From a virus: a stretch of DNA of 22,304 nucleotides. A model generated the notes under the pieces. It searched no databases, was not told the origin of the DNA, and saw nothing but the letters and a program-made list of their open reading frames with translations. Location: positions 1-22,304 of the IMG/VR virus record IMGVR_UViG_3300044941_000207; one strand, written 5' to 3'. The translations under genes were made by a program, and so were the position numbers. This document shows, in pieces, positions 7,488 to 15,342 of this stretch (the first letter of the stretch is position 1; the number at the start of each line of letters is the position of its first letter).

Positions 7488-8385
7488 CTCGGGCCTCCAC
7501 GGGCAGGGTGAATTCCCAGTTGAGCGAGGGGCGCGGCTCAGCCAGAAGAGGGCCGAGCGGCAATACCTCGCGCCGGACGTAACCGCCGCCCACCGCGATC
7601 TGACAGAAGAACCAGGTCGACCCGCCCGCTGCCCCGAGCGCAGTGCCATCGGCCGCAGTGGGCACGAACACGCCCTGCTCGCTGCGCCCGCGCCGGGCGT
7701 TCACCTGCCCCACGCCGAGCGCCGGACCGTCAAGGCCCGCCAAGGACACCAGCCCGGCATGCATCGTCGTCACGCGCAACCGCACCGGGTTCCCGCCACC
7801 GCCGACCGGGGCGGTGATCCGCACCCGCGTCCAGTTGCTGGCAGGCGACACCGCAACCTCGACGTTGGCGTCGAGCGCCAGAACGGTGCGCAGAGAAAGA
7901 TCAACGTCCGCCCGACGCTGCACCCCGTCGCGCCCGACGATGCCCACACGCGCCTGCGAACGGCCAATCGGCAAGAGCGACAGAACCGCGGTCGCGCGAT
8001 CCCCGGCGGTCCATCCCGGCGGCGACAACGCCACCTCGGCGTAATGCTCGCCGGTCGATCCATCCTCGCGCAGCACGTCGCAAGGCACCGCGTCCGGCCC
8101 GATCGCGCCCCCCGCACTGCGGCTGGACCCGCTGAATGTCCAAGACGCCATGCTGTCCGATGCCCCGGCCAGAGACCATGCCTCGTCCCCCCACCACGCG
8201 CGCAGGGCATTGAACTCCGCATCGGTCAGACGCCCGGCCAGCGTCGGGCGGTCACGGCGGGTGGTGGTGATGCGACGGGCACGAACCGCAATCTCGAACT
8301 CGGTACGCCGCGCCATGTCGGCCAGTTCCAGCCGGTAGCCACGAGCAACCGGCACCGGCAGGCTGTCGGGCCAGCGCCGGGTCAC
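7480..8385 (-). CDS. Distal-tail-like minor tail protein (gpM position)
   Basis: The 301-aa protein begins with WPDSLPVPVARGYRLELADMARRTEFE and continues to LTDAEFNALRAWWG at about residue 60. This N-terminal pattern is typical of short minor tail proteins that link the tail tube end to the tip. The middle (about 75-220) is a separate beta-rich region (SMASWTFSGSS, then ASNWTRVRITAPVGGGGNPVRLRVTTM) that looks like a jelly-roll or carbohydrate-binding-like insert. The C-terminal part returns to the tail protein pattern (LLAEPRPSLNWEFTLPVE). The start is a GTG that overlaps the tape-measure stop as GTGA. No exact family is assigned; the role is from position and the N-terminal motif. Confidence 0.8.
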   Translation of the reverse strand: MTRRWPDSLPVPVARGYRLELADMARRTEFEIAVRARRITTTRRDRPTLAGRLTDAEFNALRAWWGDEAWSLAGASDSMASWTFSGSSRSAGGAIGPDAVPCDVLREDGSTGEHYAEVALSPPGWTAGDRATAVLSLLPIGRSQARVGIVGRDGVQRRADVDLSLRTVLALDANVEVAVSPASNWTRVRITAPVGGGGNPVRLRVTTMHAGLVSLAGLDGPALGVGQVNARRGRSEQGVFVPTAADGTALGAAGGSTWFFCQIAVGGGYVRREVLPLGPLLAEPRPSLNWEFTLPVEARDA

Positions 8386-11312
8386 AGTCCGGGCCTCCGC
8401 GGACCGAACATCTGCCGCAACGCCGCCGTCAGCTGGCCCCGCCCGCGCGCGGCATTTTCCGTCAGCGCGCCGTCCACCAGATCGACCAGCATGCGGATCA
8501 CGTCGTCGTCGCCGTCCGCGAACCGCTCCTCGGTCACCCGCTCCTGCCCCGTCGCGCCGTTGAGGACAACCTCGACCCGTGTGCCCCGCGCAGGCGGCGG
8601 CGTGCCAGCCGCCGAGCCGGTGCCGCGCGGCGCGTTGGCGCGCAACATGCTCGCCGGCAGCACGTCGAGCAGACCCTGCGGCACCCCGCCGCGCGCAAAG
8701 GCCGCAACGCGATTTGCGAAATCCGGCGACACACGGATCGAACCGGGCAGCGCGACAGCAAGGTGGCCCGAGGCGGCGCGCGCCAGCGGCAGCACCATTT
8801 CTCCGTCAGGCGCAAGCGCCCGCACACCCCCGCGACCCACCAGCGGCAGAATCGCCTCCGCCCCCGCCTCGCCCATCAGCCCGACGCCGCCCCGCATCGG
8901 GAACAGCGTCGGCCGATCCACCACGCTGTCCCGGTAAGCCCCAAGCCCCGACGAACCGCCCGCAACGACGCCACCTCGCGCAAACGGCAAGAGCCCAAAC
9001 AACCCGTCGATCAGCGGATTGATCATCGGCATGATGAACTGCTGCGTGATCCGCTCGGCGGCGATTCGGGCGATGGTCGCAATCACGAGGTCGCCGAAGG
9101 CCGCGAAGGCCTCGCCCATCGTCTTCGTGCCCTTGAGGAAATCGGCGATGATGTCCTCGAAGCCGTTCGACAGCGCATCGCGGATGCCTGCGTTCGCCGT
9201 CCCGAGCTCGGCAACCATCCCGGCCAGCGCCGCCCGCAGCTGCTCGGCCGACAGCTGACCCGCCGGACCCATCGCCTCGATCCGGGGAATCAGCTCGGCA
9301 AGCGCCGTCGCCGCCCGCCGCTTGGCAGCCTCCACCGCATCCGCCCCTTCGGCGGTCGTCATCAACCCCGCCCGCACCTGCTCGTGAATGCCGGCCACAG
9401 CGAGGGCCACATCCTCCATCGCTCCGCGCGCGCGCGCCTGCAGCTGATCCAGCCCGTCGCCGGAAGCGCGCCCACCGCCCCCGCCGCCGCCGCGCAGCCC
9501 GCGTTCAAGCGCAAGTGTAGCTTGTTCGATCTGCGCCGCCTCGCGCTCGGCCGCTATGTACCTTGCGCGACTTTCCCCCCATGCGCGCAGCGCGGCGTTG
9601 CGCTGACCATCGGGCAGCGTGGCAATCGCCGGCAGCGGATTCTCGCGCTCGAAACGCAGCGCCGCAAGTTGCGTCGCCCGGCCGACCGGATCGCCGACCG
9701 TTTGCGCCCTCACTCGCGCCTCGGCCAGCCGGTCCTGCGCCGTGCGCACCGCCCGCTCGGCGGCACCGACCGCCGCGGCCAGTTCGGCGGTCAGCCCCTG
9801 CGCCTCCAGTCGCGCCACCGCTATCGGCGAGGCAAGATCGACCCCGGACAGCCCTTGCGCGGCCTGCCATGCGTCGAGCAGCTGCTGCCGCAGGTCGTCG
9901 GCAACACCTTCAGCGCGCAGCGACGCATCGAGCGCCTCGCGCTCCGCCGCCGCGCGCGCAACGACCGCCTCGGCACTTTCGCGACCGTATCGTGCCTCAA
10001 TGGCCGCGATCTCGGCGCGGCGCTGAAAGGCCGCAATATCCGCTTGCACACGATCCGCCGCATCCAGCGCGGCAATCTCGGCGCGAACGGTCGCCACCGC
10101 CCGTGCGTAGGACGTGGCGGCGCGGCTCGCTTCCTCCCACCGCGCCCGCTGCTCAGGCGTCGCGTCGCGAGGCAGCGGGTTGGCCGCGGCAAACTCGGCC
10201 GCCGCCATCGCCACCGCCCGGTCGGACGCCGACAAACCGCGGGTGGCGAGCTCAAGCTGCGCCCGCGCCAGATCGTCGAGCTTGCCGCGCGTCCGGTCGG
10301 CGGCGTTGCCCAGCGCCTCGATTCCCTGCGCGCCTGCTTGACCCGTGATCCGGGCCATGTCGGCGGCGCCCCGCGTCAGTTCCGCCAGCGCAGCCCCGAG
10401 TTCGCGCGCCTGCGCCGGAGCCTCCGCCAGCGTGCCGCCGAACTGCTGCTGCAAAGTCGCCAGCGCTGCAGCCGCAGATTGCGCAGTCGCCGCGTCGTCG
10501 CCCGCCGCGCGCGCCTCCCGCAGCCTGTCGAACGCCTTAGCAAGCGACGCAGCACCGTTGATCGAAATTCGCCACCGCTCGGCAAGTTTCTGCAGGTCCA
10601 GTCCGACCAGATCAATCTCGAGCGAACCAGCGTCGTCCGGACCCGCCGTAGCCGCATCGCGCCTGACGCCGGGCAGCGCGGCCGCGTCCACGGCTGCGTC
10701 GAGCCTCGCGCTCGCGCGCGCACGCGCCAGTTCAAACTCCGCGCGCAGCGAGGCCTGCACCGCGTCGGCCAGACGGCCGTAGGCCGCGATCTGCCGCTCC
10801 ACAGGAACGCTCGCCGCCTCGCCGGCAGATTCCAGCGCCTTCACCGCGTCGGCAAGACCCTTAAGCCGATCCTCGGCAGTGCCGGCCTTCTCGCCCGCCG
10901 ATGTCAGCCACTGCACCATCGCGGCACCGACGGCGATGCTGCCGATGGTAATGAGACTGATCGGGTTCAGCATTCCAAGGAACGCCTGCCCCAGCGCCCG
11001 CACAGCGCCCCCCGCGCCGAGCGGGCCGAGCACCTGCGCGATCTGCGTGCCCTGCTGAACGGCCAGCGTCAGCGGGTTCTGCCCCGCCATCAGCATCTGG
11101 CCGATGTCGTTGAACTGCGCTGTCAGGTTGCCGACCGCGCCGGCCGCAAGCGTCGCGCCTTGCGCGACCTGTGCACCGCTTTGCTGGCCCATCTGGCCGA
11201 CGCTGCGCATCTGCGCGCCCGCTCCGCGAAGCCGATCCTCGACCTCACGGATCGCGCGCATCGCATCCGCGCTGTTCGCGCCGATCACCAGCTGCAGCGC
11301 CACGTCGCTCAT
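8382..11312 (-). CDS. Tail tape measure protein (lambda gpH type)
   Basis: The 976-aa protein sets tail length and is threaded inside the tail tube. The N-terminal part contains FNDIGQMLMAGQNPLTLAVQQ followed by GTQIAQVLGPLGA, a lambda-family tape measure signature. A hydrophobic glycine-rich segment follows at about 105-140. Long alanine/arginine/glutamate-rich helical and coiled-coil repeats fill the middle. An unusual glycine run sits near residue 610. The lambda tape-measure C-terminal domain is visible (IADFLKGTKTMGEAFAAFGD, then IATIARIAAERITQQFIMPM). At the common rule of about 0.15 nm per residue, a tail near 150 nm is expected. The ATG overlaps the end of the T frame as ATGA. Confidence 0.95.
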   Translation of the reverse strand: MSDVALQLVIGANSADAMRAIREVEDRLRGAGAQMRSVGQMGQQSGAQVAQGATLAAGAVGNLTAQFNDIGQMLMAGQNPLTLAVQQGTQIAQVLGPLGAGGAVRALGQAFLGMLNPISLITIGSIAVGAAMVQWLTSAGEKAGTAEDRLKGLADAVKALESAGEAASVPVERQIAAYGRLADAVQASLRAEFELARARASARLDAAVDAAALPGVRRDAATAGPDDAGSLEIDLVGLDLQKLAERWRISINGAASLAKAFDRLREARAAGDDAATAQSAAAALATLQQQFGGTLAEAPAQARELGAALAELTRGAADMARITGQAGAQGIEALGNAADRTRGKLDDLARAQLELATRGLSASDRAVAMAAAEFAAANPLPRDATPEQRARWEEASRAATSYARAVATVRAEIAALDAADRVQADIAAFQRRAEIAAIEARYGRESAEAVVARAAAEREALDASLRAEGVADDLRQQLLDAWQAAQGLSGVDLASPIAVARLEAQGLTAELAAAVGAAERAVRTAQDRLAEARVRAQTVGDPVGRATQLAALRFERENPLPAIATLPDGQRNAALRAWGESRARYIAAEREAAQIEQATLALERGLRGGGGGGGRASGDGLDQLQARARGAMEDVALAVAGIHEQVRAGLMTTAEGADAVEAAKRRAATALAELIPRIEAMGPAGQLSAEQLRAALAGMVAELGTANAGIRDALSNGFEDIIADFLKGTKTMGEAFAAFGDLVIATIARIAAERITQQFIMPMINPLIDGLFGLLPFARGGVVAGGSSGLGAYRDSVVDRPTLFPMRGGVGLMGEAGAEAILPLVGRGGVRALAPDGEMVLPLARAASGHLAVALPGSIRVSPDFANRVAAFARGGVPQGLLDVLPASMLRANAPRGTGSAAGTPPPARGTRVEVVLNGATGQERVTEERFADGDDDVIRMLVDLVDGALTENAARGRGQLTAALRQMFGPRRPGL

Positions 11313-11575
11313 GCGTCGTCCTCTTTGTCGTATCCCATCAGCCAGTCGCGGCGGTCGTCTTCCGAGCCGCCTTCGTCCAGAGCCTCAAGAGCTGCCTCGA
11401 ACGTGTCGCGATCCGCCCAGACGGCGGTGCGAATTGCGCTCATCAACCGCGCGACAGCCTGCGCCTCGACGCGGGCGTGACCGACCATCAGCACCCGCAG
11501 CTGCGCCCCGGTCAGGGCCAGCACCTCGCTCAGAGCGTGTCCGCGTCCGACGAGCCAGGCGACGATTTCTCCCCA
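11309..11575 (-). CDS. T-like chaperone domain, probably made as a G-T fusion by -1 frameshift
   Basis: This frame lies one base back from the gpG-like gene and encodes about 88 residues. It begins PWGEIVAWLVGRG, continues HALSEVLALTGAQLRVLMVGHARVEAQA and ends in an acidic tail (DDRRDWLMGYDKEDDA). The 'LALTxAQLRVLM' helix resembles small tail assembly chaperones. The frame has no ATG or GTG, and its only TTG is at 11755, well before the coding-like part. Independent initiation is therefore unlikely. In lambda-type phages the equivalent T region is reached by ribosomal slippage from G. Slippage near the G run at 11571-11574 would give a fusion of about 213 aa. No canonical X-XXY-YYZ heptamer is in phase, so the exact slip site is inferred. 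The frame ends in an ATGA overlap with the tape measure. Confidence 0.7.
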   Translation of the reverse strand, partial: WGEIVAWLVGRGHALSEVLALTGAQLRVLMVGHARVEAQAVARLMSAIRTAVWADRDTFEAALEALDEGGSEDDRRDWLMGYDKEDDA

Positions 11576-11949
11576 CGGCGGGCCGCTGCCCCGGCGGGCG
11601 GTTCCGCGCCGCTCGCCAGCGCCGCCACCAGCGGCCCCGCGGTGAAATCCGCTACCGCCCGAACCAGCGCAAAACTCGCCCGGATCGCTTCCGCCGCGTC
11701 CGCCTCGACAATCGCCGCGCGCGGAATACCGGTCGCAAGCGCGAAGTCGTCCCAAAGATCGCCGCTGGCAACCTCAAGCGCGTCAATCACATCCTCGGCG
11801 TTCAGCGCGGCGCCGAACCGCCCCGCAAACCGCCGCGCGGCGGCGTAACGACCCAGCGTCAGCGCCGCAAGCGGATACGCCTGCCCGCCGAGATGGATCA
11901 CGCCGGGCGGCGGCGGCACAAGCGCGTCAAGATCATCAGTACCGTTCAT
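11530..11949 (-). CDS. Tail assembly chaperone (lambda gpG-like), 139 aa
   Basis: The protein of 139 residues lies between the tail tube and tape measure genes. This is the position of lambda gpG (140 aa), which coats the tape measure and recruits tube subunits. It begins MNGTDDLDALVPPPPGVIHL. A globular helical part follows (LTLGRYAAARRFAGRFGAAL, then VIDALEVASGDLWDDFALAT). The end is low-complexity, and the last 14 residues (GEKSSPGSSDADTL) look like read-through of a frame that normally shifts. The start ATG at 11949 lies 11 nt after the tail tube stop, with only a weak upstream GGGATCC. A longer start at 12177 would overlap the tail tube gene for more than 200 nt and is rejected. Confidence 0.85.
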   Translation of the reverse strand: MNGTDDLDALVPPPPGVIHLGGQAYPLAALTLGRYAAARRFAGRFGAALNAEDVIDALEVASGDLWDDFALATGIPRAAIVEADAAEAIRASFALVRAVADFTAGPLVAALASGAEPPAGAAARRGEKSSPGSSDADTL

Positions 11950-11960
11950 GCCGGGATCCC

Positions 11961-12950
11961 TTACGACACGATGATCCGCATGAAATTGTCGTTCGGGTCG
12001 TCCTTGTCGAGGATCAGCCCGAAGTTGACGTTCACCCGACGGAAACCGTTGTCGTCCAGGCCCTGCAACTCCTGCCGCTGCAGGCGACGAGCGAACACCG
12101 CAATCCGGTTGCCGTTCGTGGTGCCCAGCGTCCAGCCGAACGTCGTCTCGACCGAGTTGTTCATCTCGGTGCGCCACGTGGCCTCCTGCGCGGCGGTCAG
12201 TTCCATCATCATCTCGCCTTTTGGCTCACGGGCAGTGATGACCACCTTCTCGCCGCCGATGATCGGATCGTAGGTCAGATTGTCGCCCATATCGAGACTG
12301 AAGCCCTTCGCAGGATAGGACGTGCCGCCGCTGATCGTCCCGCCGGCGTAGGTGCAGCCGAGCCGCACCTGACTGGCCGTGGCCTCGTACGGCATCAGCG
12401 GCGTCTTCCATGCAGCGAAGGGGTTCGCCGGGCCGCCCCAGGCAGCCTCGGTGCCATTGGTGTCGTAGCCGCGAAACCGAAAGCGCGCGTAAGGAACCTG
12501 GTACGCGTTGAAGAAAAACTGGACCGTCCCGCGCGCGCCACGAGACACGTAGACGTGCCCGTCCTCCCAGTAGCGGATCGTCAGACTCTCGCCCGGATCG
12601 GACACCGGCGTGTACTCGACGCGGGACGAAGGCGTGATCGCCTCGGCGAACTGACACGCGCGCAGCAGCGTCCCCCAAGGCGGCGCAACGCCCTGCGCGC
12701 CCGAGGGTCCAAGTTCGACCTCGAACTCGATCTCCTGCACGCGCGGTCCGGGAATCTCGTCCGAAGCGCCGAGAAACCGCAGGTAGAGATCGCGCGGCTC
12801 GTTCATCCGCTCGATCCGGTGCCGCGGGCGATTGCGCGGCAGAATCTGCAGCGCATCCGCCCAGCTCCACCCCGGATCGGTCGGCGGACCGGAGCCGTAG
12901 CTCGGCTCGATAACCGCCATGAGAGCGATGCGGCGGGCAAGACGGGTCAT
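11961..12950 (-). CDS. Tail tube protein (major tail protein)
   Basis: The 329-aa protein precedes the G/GT chaperones and the tape measure, where the tube subunit sits in siphoviruses. It is beta-rich, with segments such as EIEFEVELGPSG, RFRFRGYDTNG, GFSLDMGDNLTYDPIIGGEKVVITAREPKGEMMMELTAAQ (read in two parts) and a C-terminal VNVNFGLILDKDDPNDNFMRI. The 'treat as a deviation from a reference value' style of the central part is typical of phage tube subunits. It is longer than lambda gpV (246 aa); about 90 N-terminal residues may be an extra domain or handle. The ATG at 12950 has GGAG with a 7-nt spacer. An internal ATG at 12920 lacks a ribosome-binding site. Confidence 0.85.
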   Translation of the reverse strand: MTRLARRIALMAVIEPSYGSGPPTDPGWSWADALQILPRNRPRHRIERMNEPRDLYLRFLGASDEIPGPRVQEIEFEVELGPSGAQGVAPPWGTLLRACQFAEAITPSSRVEYTPVSDPGESLTIRYWEDGHVYVSRGARGTVQFFFNAYQVPYARFRFRGYDTNGTEAAWGGPANPFAAWKTPLMPYEATASQVRLGCTYAGGTISGGTSYPAKGFSLDMGDNLTYDPIIGGEKVVITAREPKGEMMMELTAAQEATWRTEMNNSVETTFGWTLGTTNGNRIAVFARRLQRQELQGLDDNGFRRVNVNFGLILDKDDPNDNFMRIIVS

Positions 12951-12951
12951 C

Positions 12952-13131
12952 TCAGGTCTCCTTCGTCAGGCGGACGTACGCGCCGGCAACGGCGTCCCAG
13001 CGCCAGCTGCCCGGACCGGGCGGCGGCGGAGGCTCGACGGCCTCGGGCGGGGCAGGTGGCAGGGCAGGATCAGGCAGAACAGATTCGGGCGACACGCCGG
13101 AATCGGCAATCGCAGGCTCGGGTTCGGACAT
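12952..13131 (-). CDS. Small acidic, proline-rich protein, 59 aa
   Basis: The 59-residue product starts MSEPEPAIADSGVSPE, has a proline-rich middle (EPPPPPGPG) and ends in a compact basic and aromatic motif (SWRWDAVAGAYVRLTKET). The ATG at 13131 has a GAGG about 9 nt upstream, and the gene fits between the tail-terminator-like stop (13142) and the tail tube start (12950). A longer frame from 13215 would overlap the previous gene and is not preferred. No domain is recognised. Its place at the head-tail junction suggests an accessory connector or tail protein, but this is a positional inference. Confidence 0.65.
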   Translation of the reverse strand: MSEPEPAIADSGVSPESVLPDPALPPAPPEAVEPPPPPGPGSWRWDAVAGAYVRLTKET

Positions 13132-13141
13132 GATGTGGTCC

Positions 13142-13567
13142 TCATGTATCGGGGAACAGCCGCAACTGGGTCGCGACCGCAAAATCCTCTCGCCAGACGG
13201 CAAGGCCGGAGTCATAGGCCTGCATCTCGCCGCCGAGGTATCGGAACGGCGCAGAACCCTCGGGTGCGCTCACCGGCAACCAGCCGCATAGCGCGTTACG
13301 AACACCGGAAATCGCCGCCTCGAACGACACAGCCTCTGCGGCGGCAGGTGCGCCGGGTGGCACACGCGCGAAGTGCAGAAACACGCTCATTCGCGACTCA
13401 AGCATCTGCACATGCGCTGCCATCAGACTTTGATCGCTGGCCCTGACACTCATCGGCCCGACCAGCGCGGCAGGCAGCGGCATCTCGTGAGCCGAGGCAA
13501 ACAACGTATCGACCGTGGCAAGGCCCGGCACCTGTTCCGCAATCCGCGCAACGACATCACCGATCAC
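13142..13567 (-). CDS. Tail terminator-like protein (gpU / Gp37-like)
   Basis: The protein of 141 residues lies between the gpFII-like gene and the tail tube, where lambda-like phages carry the tail terminator that caps the tube and joins it to the head. The N-terminus (MIGDVVARIAEQVPGLATVDTL) forms a helix. The C-terminal half shows the usual pattern of this group: NALCGWLPVSA, PFRYLGGEMQAYD and LAVWREDFAVATQLRL. The start is a GTG that overlaps the previous stop as GTGA. The assignment is supported by size (gpU is 131 aa), order and the C-terminal motif, not by a search. Confidence 0.75.
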   Translation of the reverse strand: MIGDVVARIAEQVPGLATVDTLFASAHEMPLPAALVGPMSVRASDQSLMAAHVQMLESRMSVFLHFARVPPGAPAAAEAVSFEAAISGVRNALCGWLPVSAPEGSAPFRYLGGEMQAYDSGLAVWREDFAVATQLRLFPDT

Positions 13568-13881
13568 GGCGCCACCTCGATCAGCTGGCAGACCGTCCAG
13601 CCACCCCCGAGCGGCCCGGCCGGGTAGGGGTTCAGCACCTGCCAGCGCCGCGCATCGCCGGCGACCGCGATTCGGTCGCCGCGCGCAACCGCGACTCCCG
13701 CGGGCAGATGGACGGTCGGCTCGCGCACGATCGCCGGCCGACCGTCGGCCGTCTCGACGGTGACCGGCTCGTCCCGAAGGATCCCGCGCACGACAACGGG
13801 GTCGCCCTGTGCGGGCAGGATTGTGACGTCGCGGCCGAACGCGGCGAAAAGCGCCGGCGCAAGGTTGGCGAACGGGTCCAT
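13564..13881 (-). CDS. Head-tail joining protein (lambda gpFII-like)
   Basis: The 105-aa protein directly follows the major capsid gene. It starts MDPFANLAPALFAAFGRDVTI and is otherwise made of short beta strands (VVVRGILRDEP, TVHLPAGVAVARGDRIAVAG, RRWQVLNPYPAGP). This matches the compact beta fold of gpFII-type attachment proteins (117 aa in lambda), which sit on the head connector and receive the tail. The ATG at 13881 lies 4 nt after the capsid stop; the ribosome-binding site is weak, in line with coupling. The assignment rests on size, order and the strand pattern. Confidence 0.75.
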   Translation of the reverse strand: MDPFANLAPALFAAFGRDVTILPAQGDPVVVRGILRDEPVTVETADGRPAIVREPTVHLPAGVAVARGDRIAVAGDARRWQVLNPYPAGPLGGGWTVCQLIEVAP

Positions 13882-13885
13882 GCCG

Positions 13886-14908
13886 TCAGTTCGACGTGTG
13901 AATCCGCACGACCACCCGAGGCCGCTTGTTCACCGGCAGGATGTTGGCCTCGGTCATCACATCGATCCACCGGCCCTTCGCGTCCATCTGCTGACGCGCG
14001 TAGATCGGCTGGCCGATTGTGTTGACCGCCTCCAGCAGGTCCGCCGGCGCGCCGTAGGTGCGGAACGTGTCCATCGTCCCGAGCGGGAACGCAACGCCCT
14101 CGTTCGCCGGCACCAGCCGTTCGCTGGTCCCGCCCGCAAGCGTGACGGTGGCGTTGTATTCCTCGAACACGATGCCGCCGAAAGGGAAGTTTCGCCGCAC
14201 ATCCTCGCGCAGGGGCTGAGCGCCCGTCGCGGCGTAGAACTTGTAAGCCTCTTCCGTTTTCGGATGCGCGATCAGCTTGTCAAAAAACTCGCGGCTGACA
14301 AGCGCATGGATCGATGTCATCGTCTCGCCCAGCAGGTTGTCCTCGATAGCGCGAATCACCTCGCGGACCTTGCCCTGCACGTTCGTGGCCGGCGTGCCGA
14401 GCACGAAATCGACGGAGATTTGCGTGAGCCCGAACTCCGTGAAGTAGTTGTAGAGCGTCGTGCCCGCGCCGTCCTTCACGATGCCGCGCAGCGCGTTCAT
14501 CTCCATGTACTCGCGGGTCTGGGCATGCTTGCGGCGCATCAGCGTCAGCTTGCGGCTCATGACATCAGCAAGAGGGTCGGTCTGGCCCGAGGATCCCAGC
14601 GCCGGGATGCCCTGCACGTCGGCGACCGTGATGACGTCGTCGTGCGGAATGTGCGGGATCGCGAAGGAGCGCATCGAGCGTCCCTCGCGCGTACCCACCG
14701 TGGCGGGCGCGCCCCAAGGCCGCGAGGGCAGCAACTGCAGCGTCCCCTCGTACTGCTCGATGATCACGCTGCGCTGCGTGACACCCTCGAACTCGAACAG
14801 CCCAAGCTGGCCGAGCCGCGTGTAGAGGTTGGGCAGGATGTTGATGGCCTGCGTCATTTCGGCCAGCGAATAGCCGCCGGCGTCGAACGGGTTGCGAACA
14901 ATGGTCAT
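13886..14908 (-). CDS. Major capsid protein (lambda gpE family)
   Basis: The 340-aa protein is almost exactly the length of lambda gpE (341 aa) and forms the icosahedral shell. Family features include the N-terminal NPFDAGGYSLAEMTQAINIL, then RLGQLGLFEFEGV, then VMSRKLTLMRRKHAQTREYMEMNALRG (the long spine helix, read in parts), GALVS-like SIHALVSREFFDKLI, the YKFYAATGAQPLREDVRR segment and the C-terminal MTEANILPVNKRPRVVVRI. Its neighbour upstream encodes the gpD-like cement protein and the gene downstream the joining protein, as in lambda. The ATG at 14908 has GGAG 7 nt upstream. Confidence in the family is high. Confidence 0.95.
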   Translation of the reverse strand: MTIVRNPFDAGGYSLAEMTQAINILPNLYTRLGQLGLFEFEGVTQRSVIIEQYEGTLQLLPSRPWGAPATVGTREGRSMRSFAIPHIPHDDVITVADVQGIPALGSSGQTDPLADVMSRKLTLMRRKHAQTREYMEMNALRGIVKDGAGTTLYNYFTEFGLTQISVDFVLGTPATNVQGKVREVIRAIEDNLLGETMTSIHALVSREFFDKLIAHPKTEEAYKFYAATGAQPLREDVRRNFPFGGIVFEEYNATVTLAGGTSERLVPANEGVAFPLGTMDTFRTYGAPADLLEAVNTIGQPIYARQQMDAKGRWIDVMTEANILPVNKRPRVVVRIHTSN

Positions 14909-14933
14909 GGCTTTGCTCCGTCAGGATTCGGGA

Positions 14934-15314
14934 TCAGGCGTTGGCGCGCGCGACGATGCCGACGGCGGCAAGCTGGCCCCACTTGGCCTCGCGCTTGGCC
15001 GCGTCGTCGACGCTCGCGTGATAGGTCAGCGAGCCGCGCGACACGATCGCGGGGCCGCGCGTCACGACGACTCCGGTGCGGTCCCCGGCAGTCGCATCGA
15101 CGGCCTCGATCAGAACCGCGACCGCTGTCTGCGATCCGTCCGACCCCGTCGCCGGGCTCAGGGTGTATTTCCCGTTCGACGTGATCCGGCCAAGGACCGC
15201 ACCGACCGTGTAAGCGGTGCCCGCAAGCAGCGTCACCGCCTCGCGGGTGTAGTTCTTCTCGAGATCGAACTTCAGAACGTCGCCCTCGGTGGGCGCCTGG
15301 GTCAGCGTCGGCAT
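14934..15314 (-). CDS. Head decoration protein (lambda gpD-like)
   Basis: The protein of 126 residues lies just ahead of the major capsid gene, as gpD does in lambda (110 aa). It would bind as trimers on the expanded capsid and stabilise it. The sequence has the gpD pattern: DVLKFDLEKNYTREAVTLLA, TVGAVLGRITSNGKYTL, GSDGSQTAVAVLIEAVDATA, and a C-terminal KWGQLAAVGIVARANA. The start at 15314 has a near-perfect AAGGAGG Shine-Dalgarno 6-7 nt upstream. Together with a 59-nt leader containing a hairpin, this fits a highly translated structural gene. Confidence 0.93.
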   Translation of the reverse strand: MPTLTQAPTEGDVLKFDLEKNYTREAVTLLAGTAYTVGAVLGRITSNGKYTLSPATGSDGSQTAVAVLIEAVDATAGDRTGVVVTRGPAIVSRGSLTYHASVDDAAKREAKWGQLAAVGIVARANA

Positions 15315-15342
15315 GTGGTCCTCCTTTGAATGCCGGATGAAT

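Noticed and set aside
8763-11480. A 905-aa open frame on the plus strand opposite the tape measure, and similar long plus-strand frames opposite other genes (for example 18652-20586, 15716-17524, 5039-6619).
   Set aside because: They are mirror frames caused by high GC at third positions of the real genes. Their products are rich in Arg, Pro and Ala without domains, and they lack ribosome-binding sites and packing with neighbours.
11530-12177. A longer gpG-like protein starting at 12177.
   Set aside because: It would overlap the well-supported tail tube gene by more than 200 nt; the ATG at 11949, just after the tube stop, fits better.
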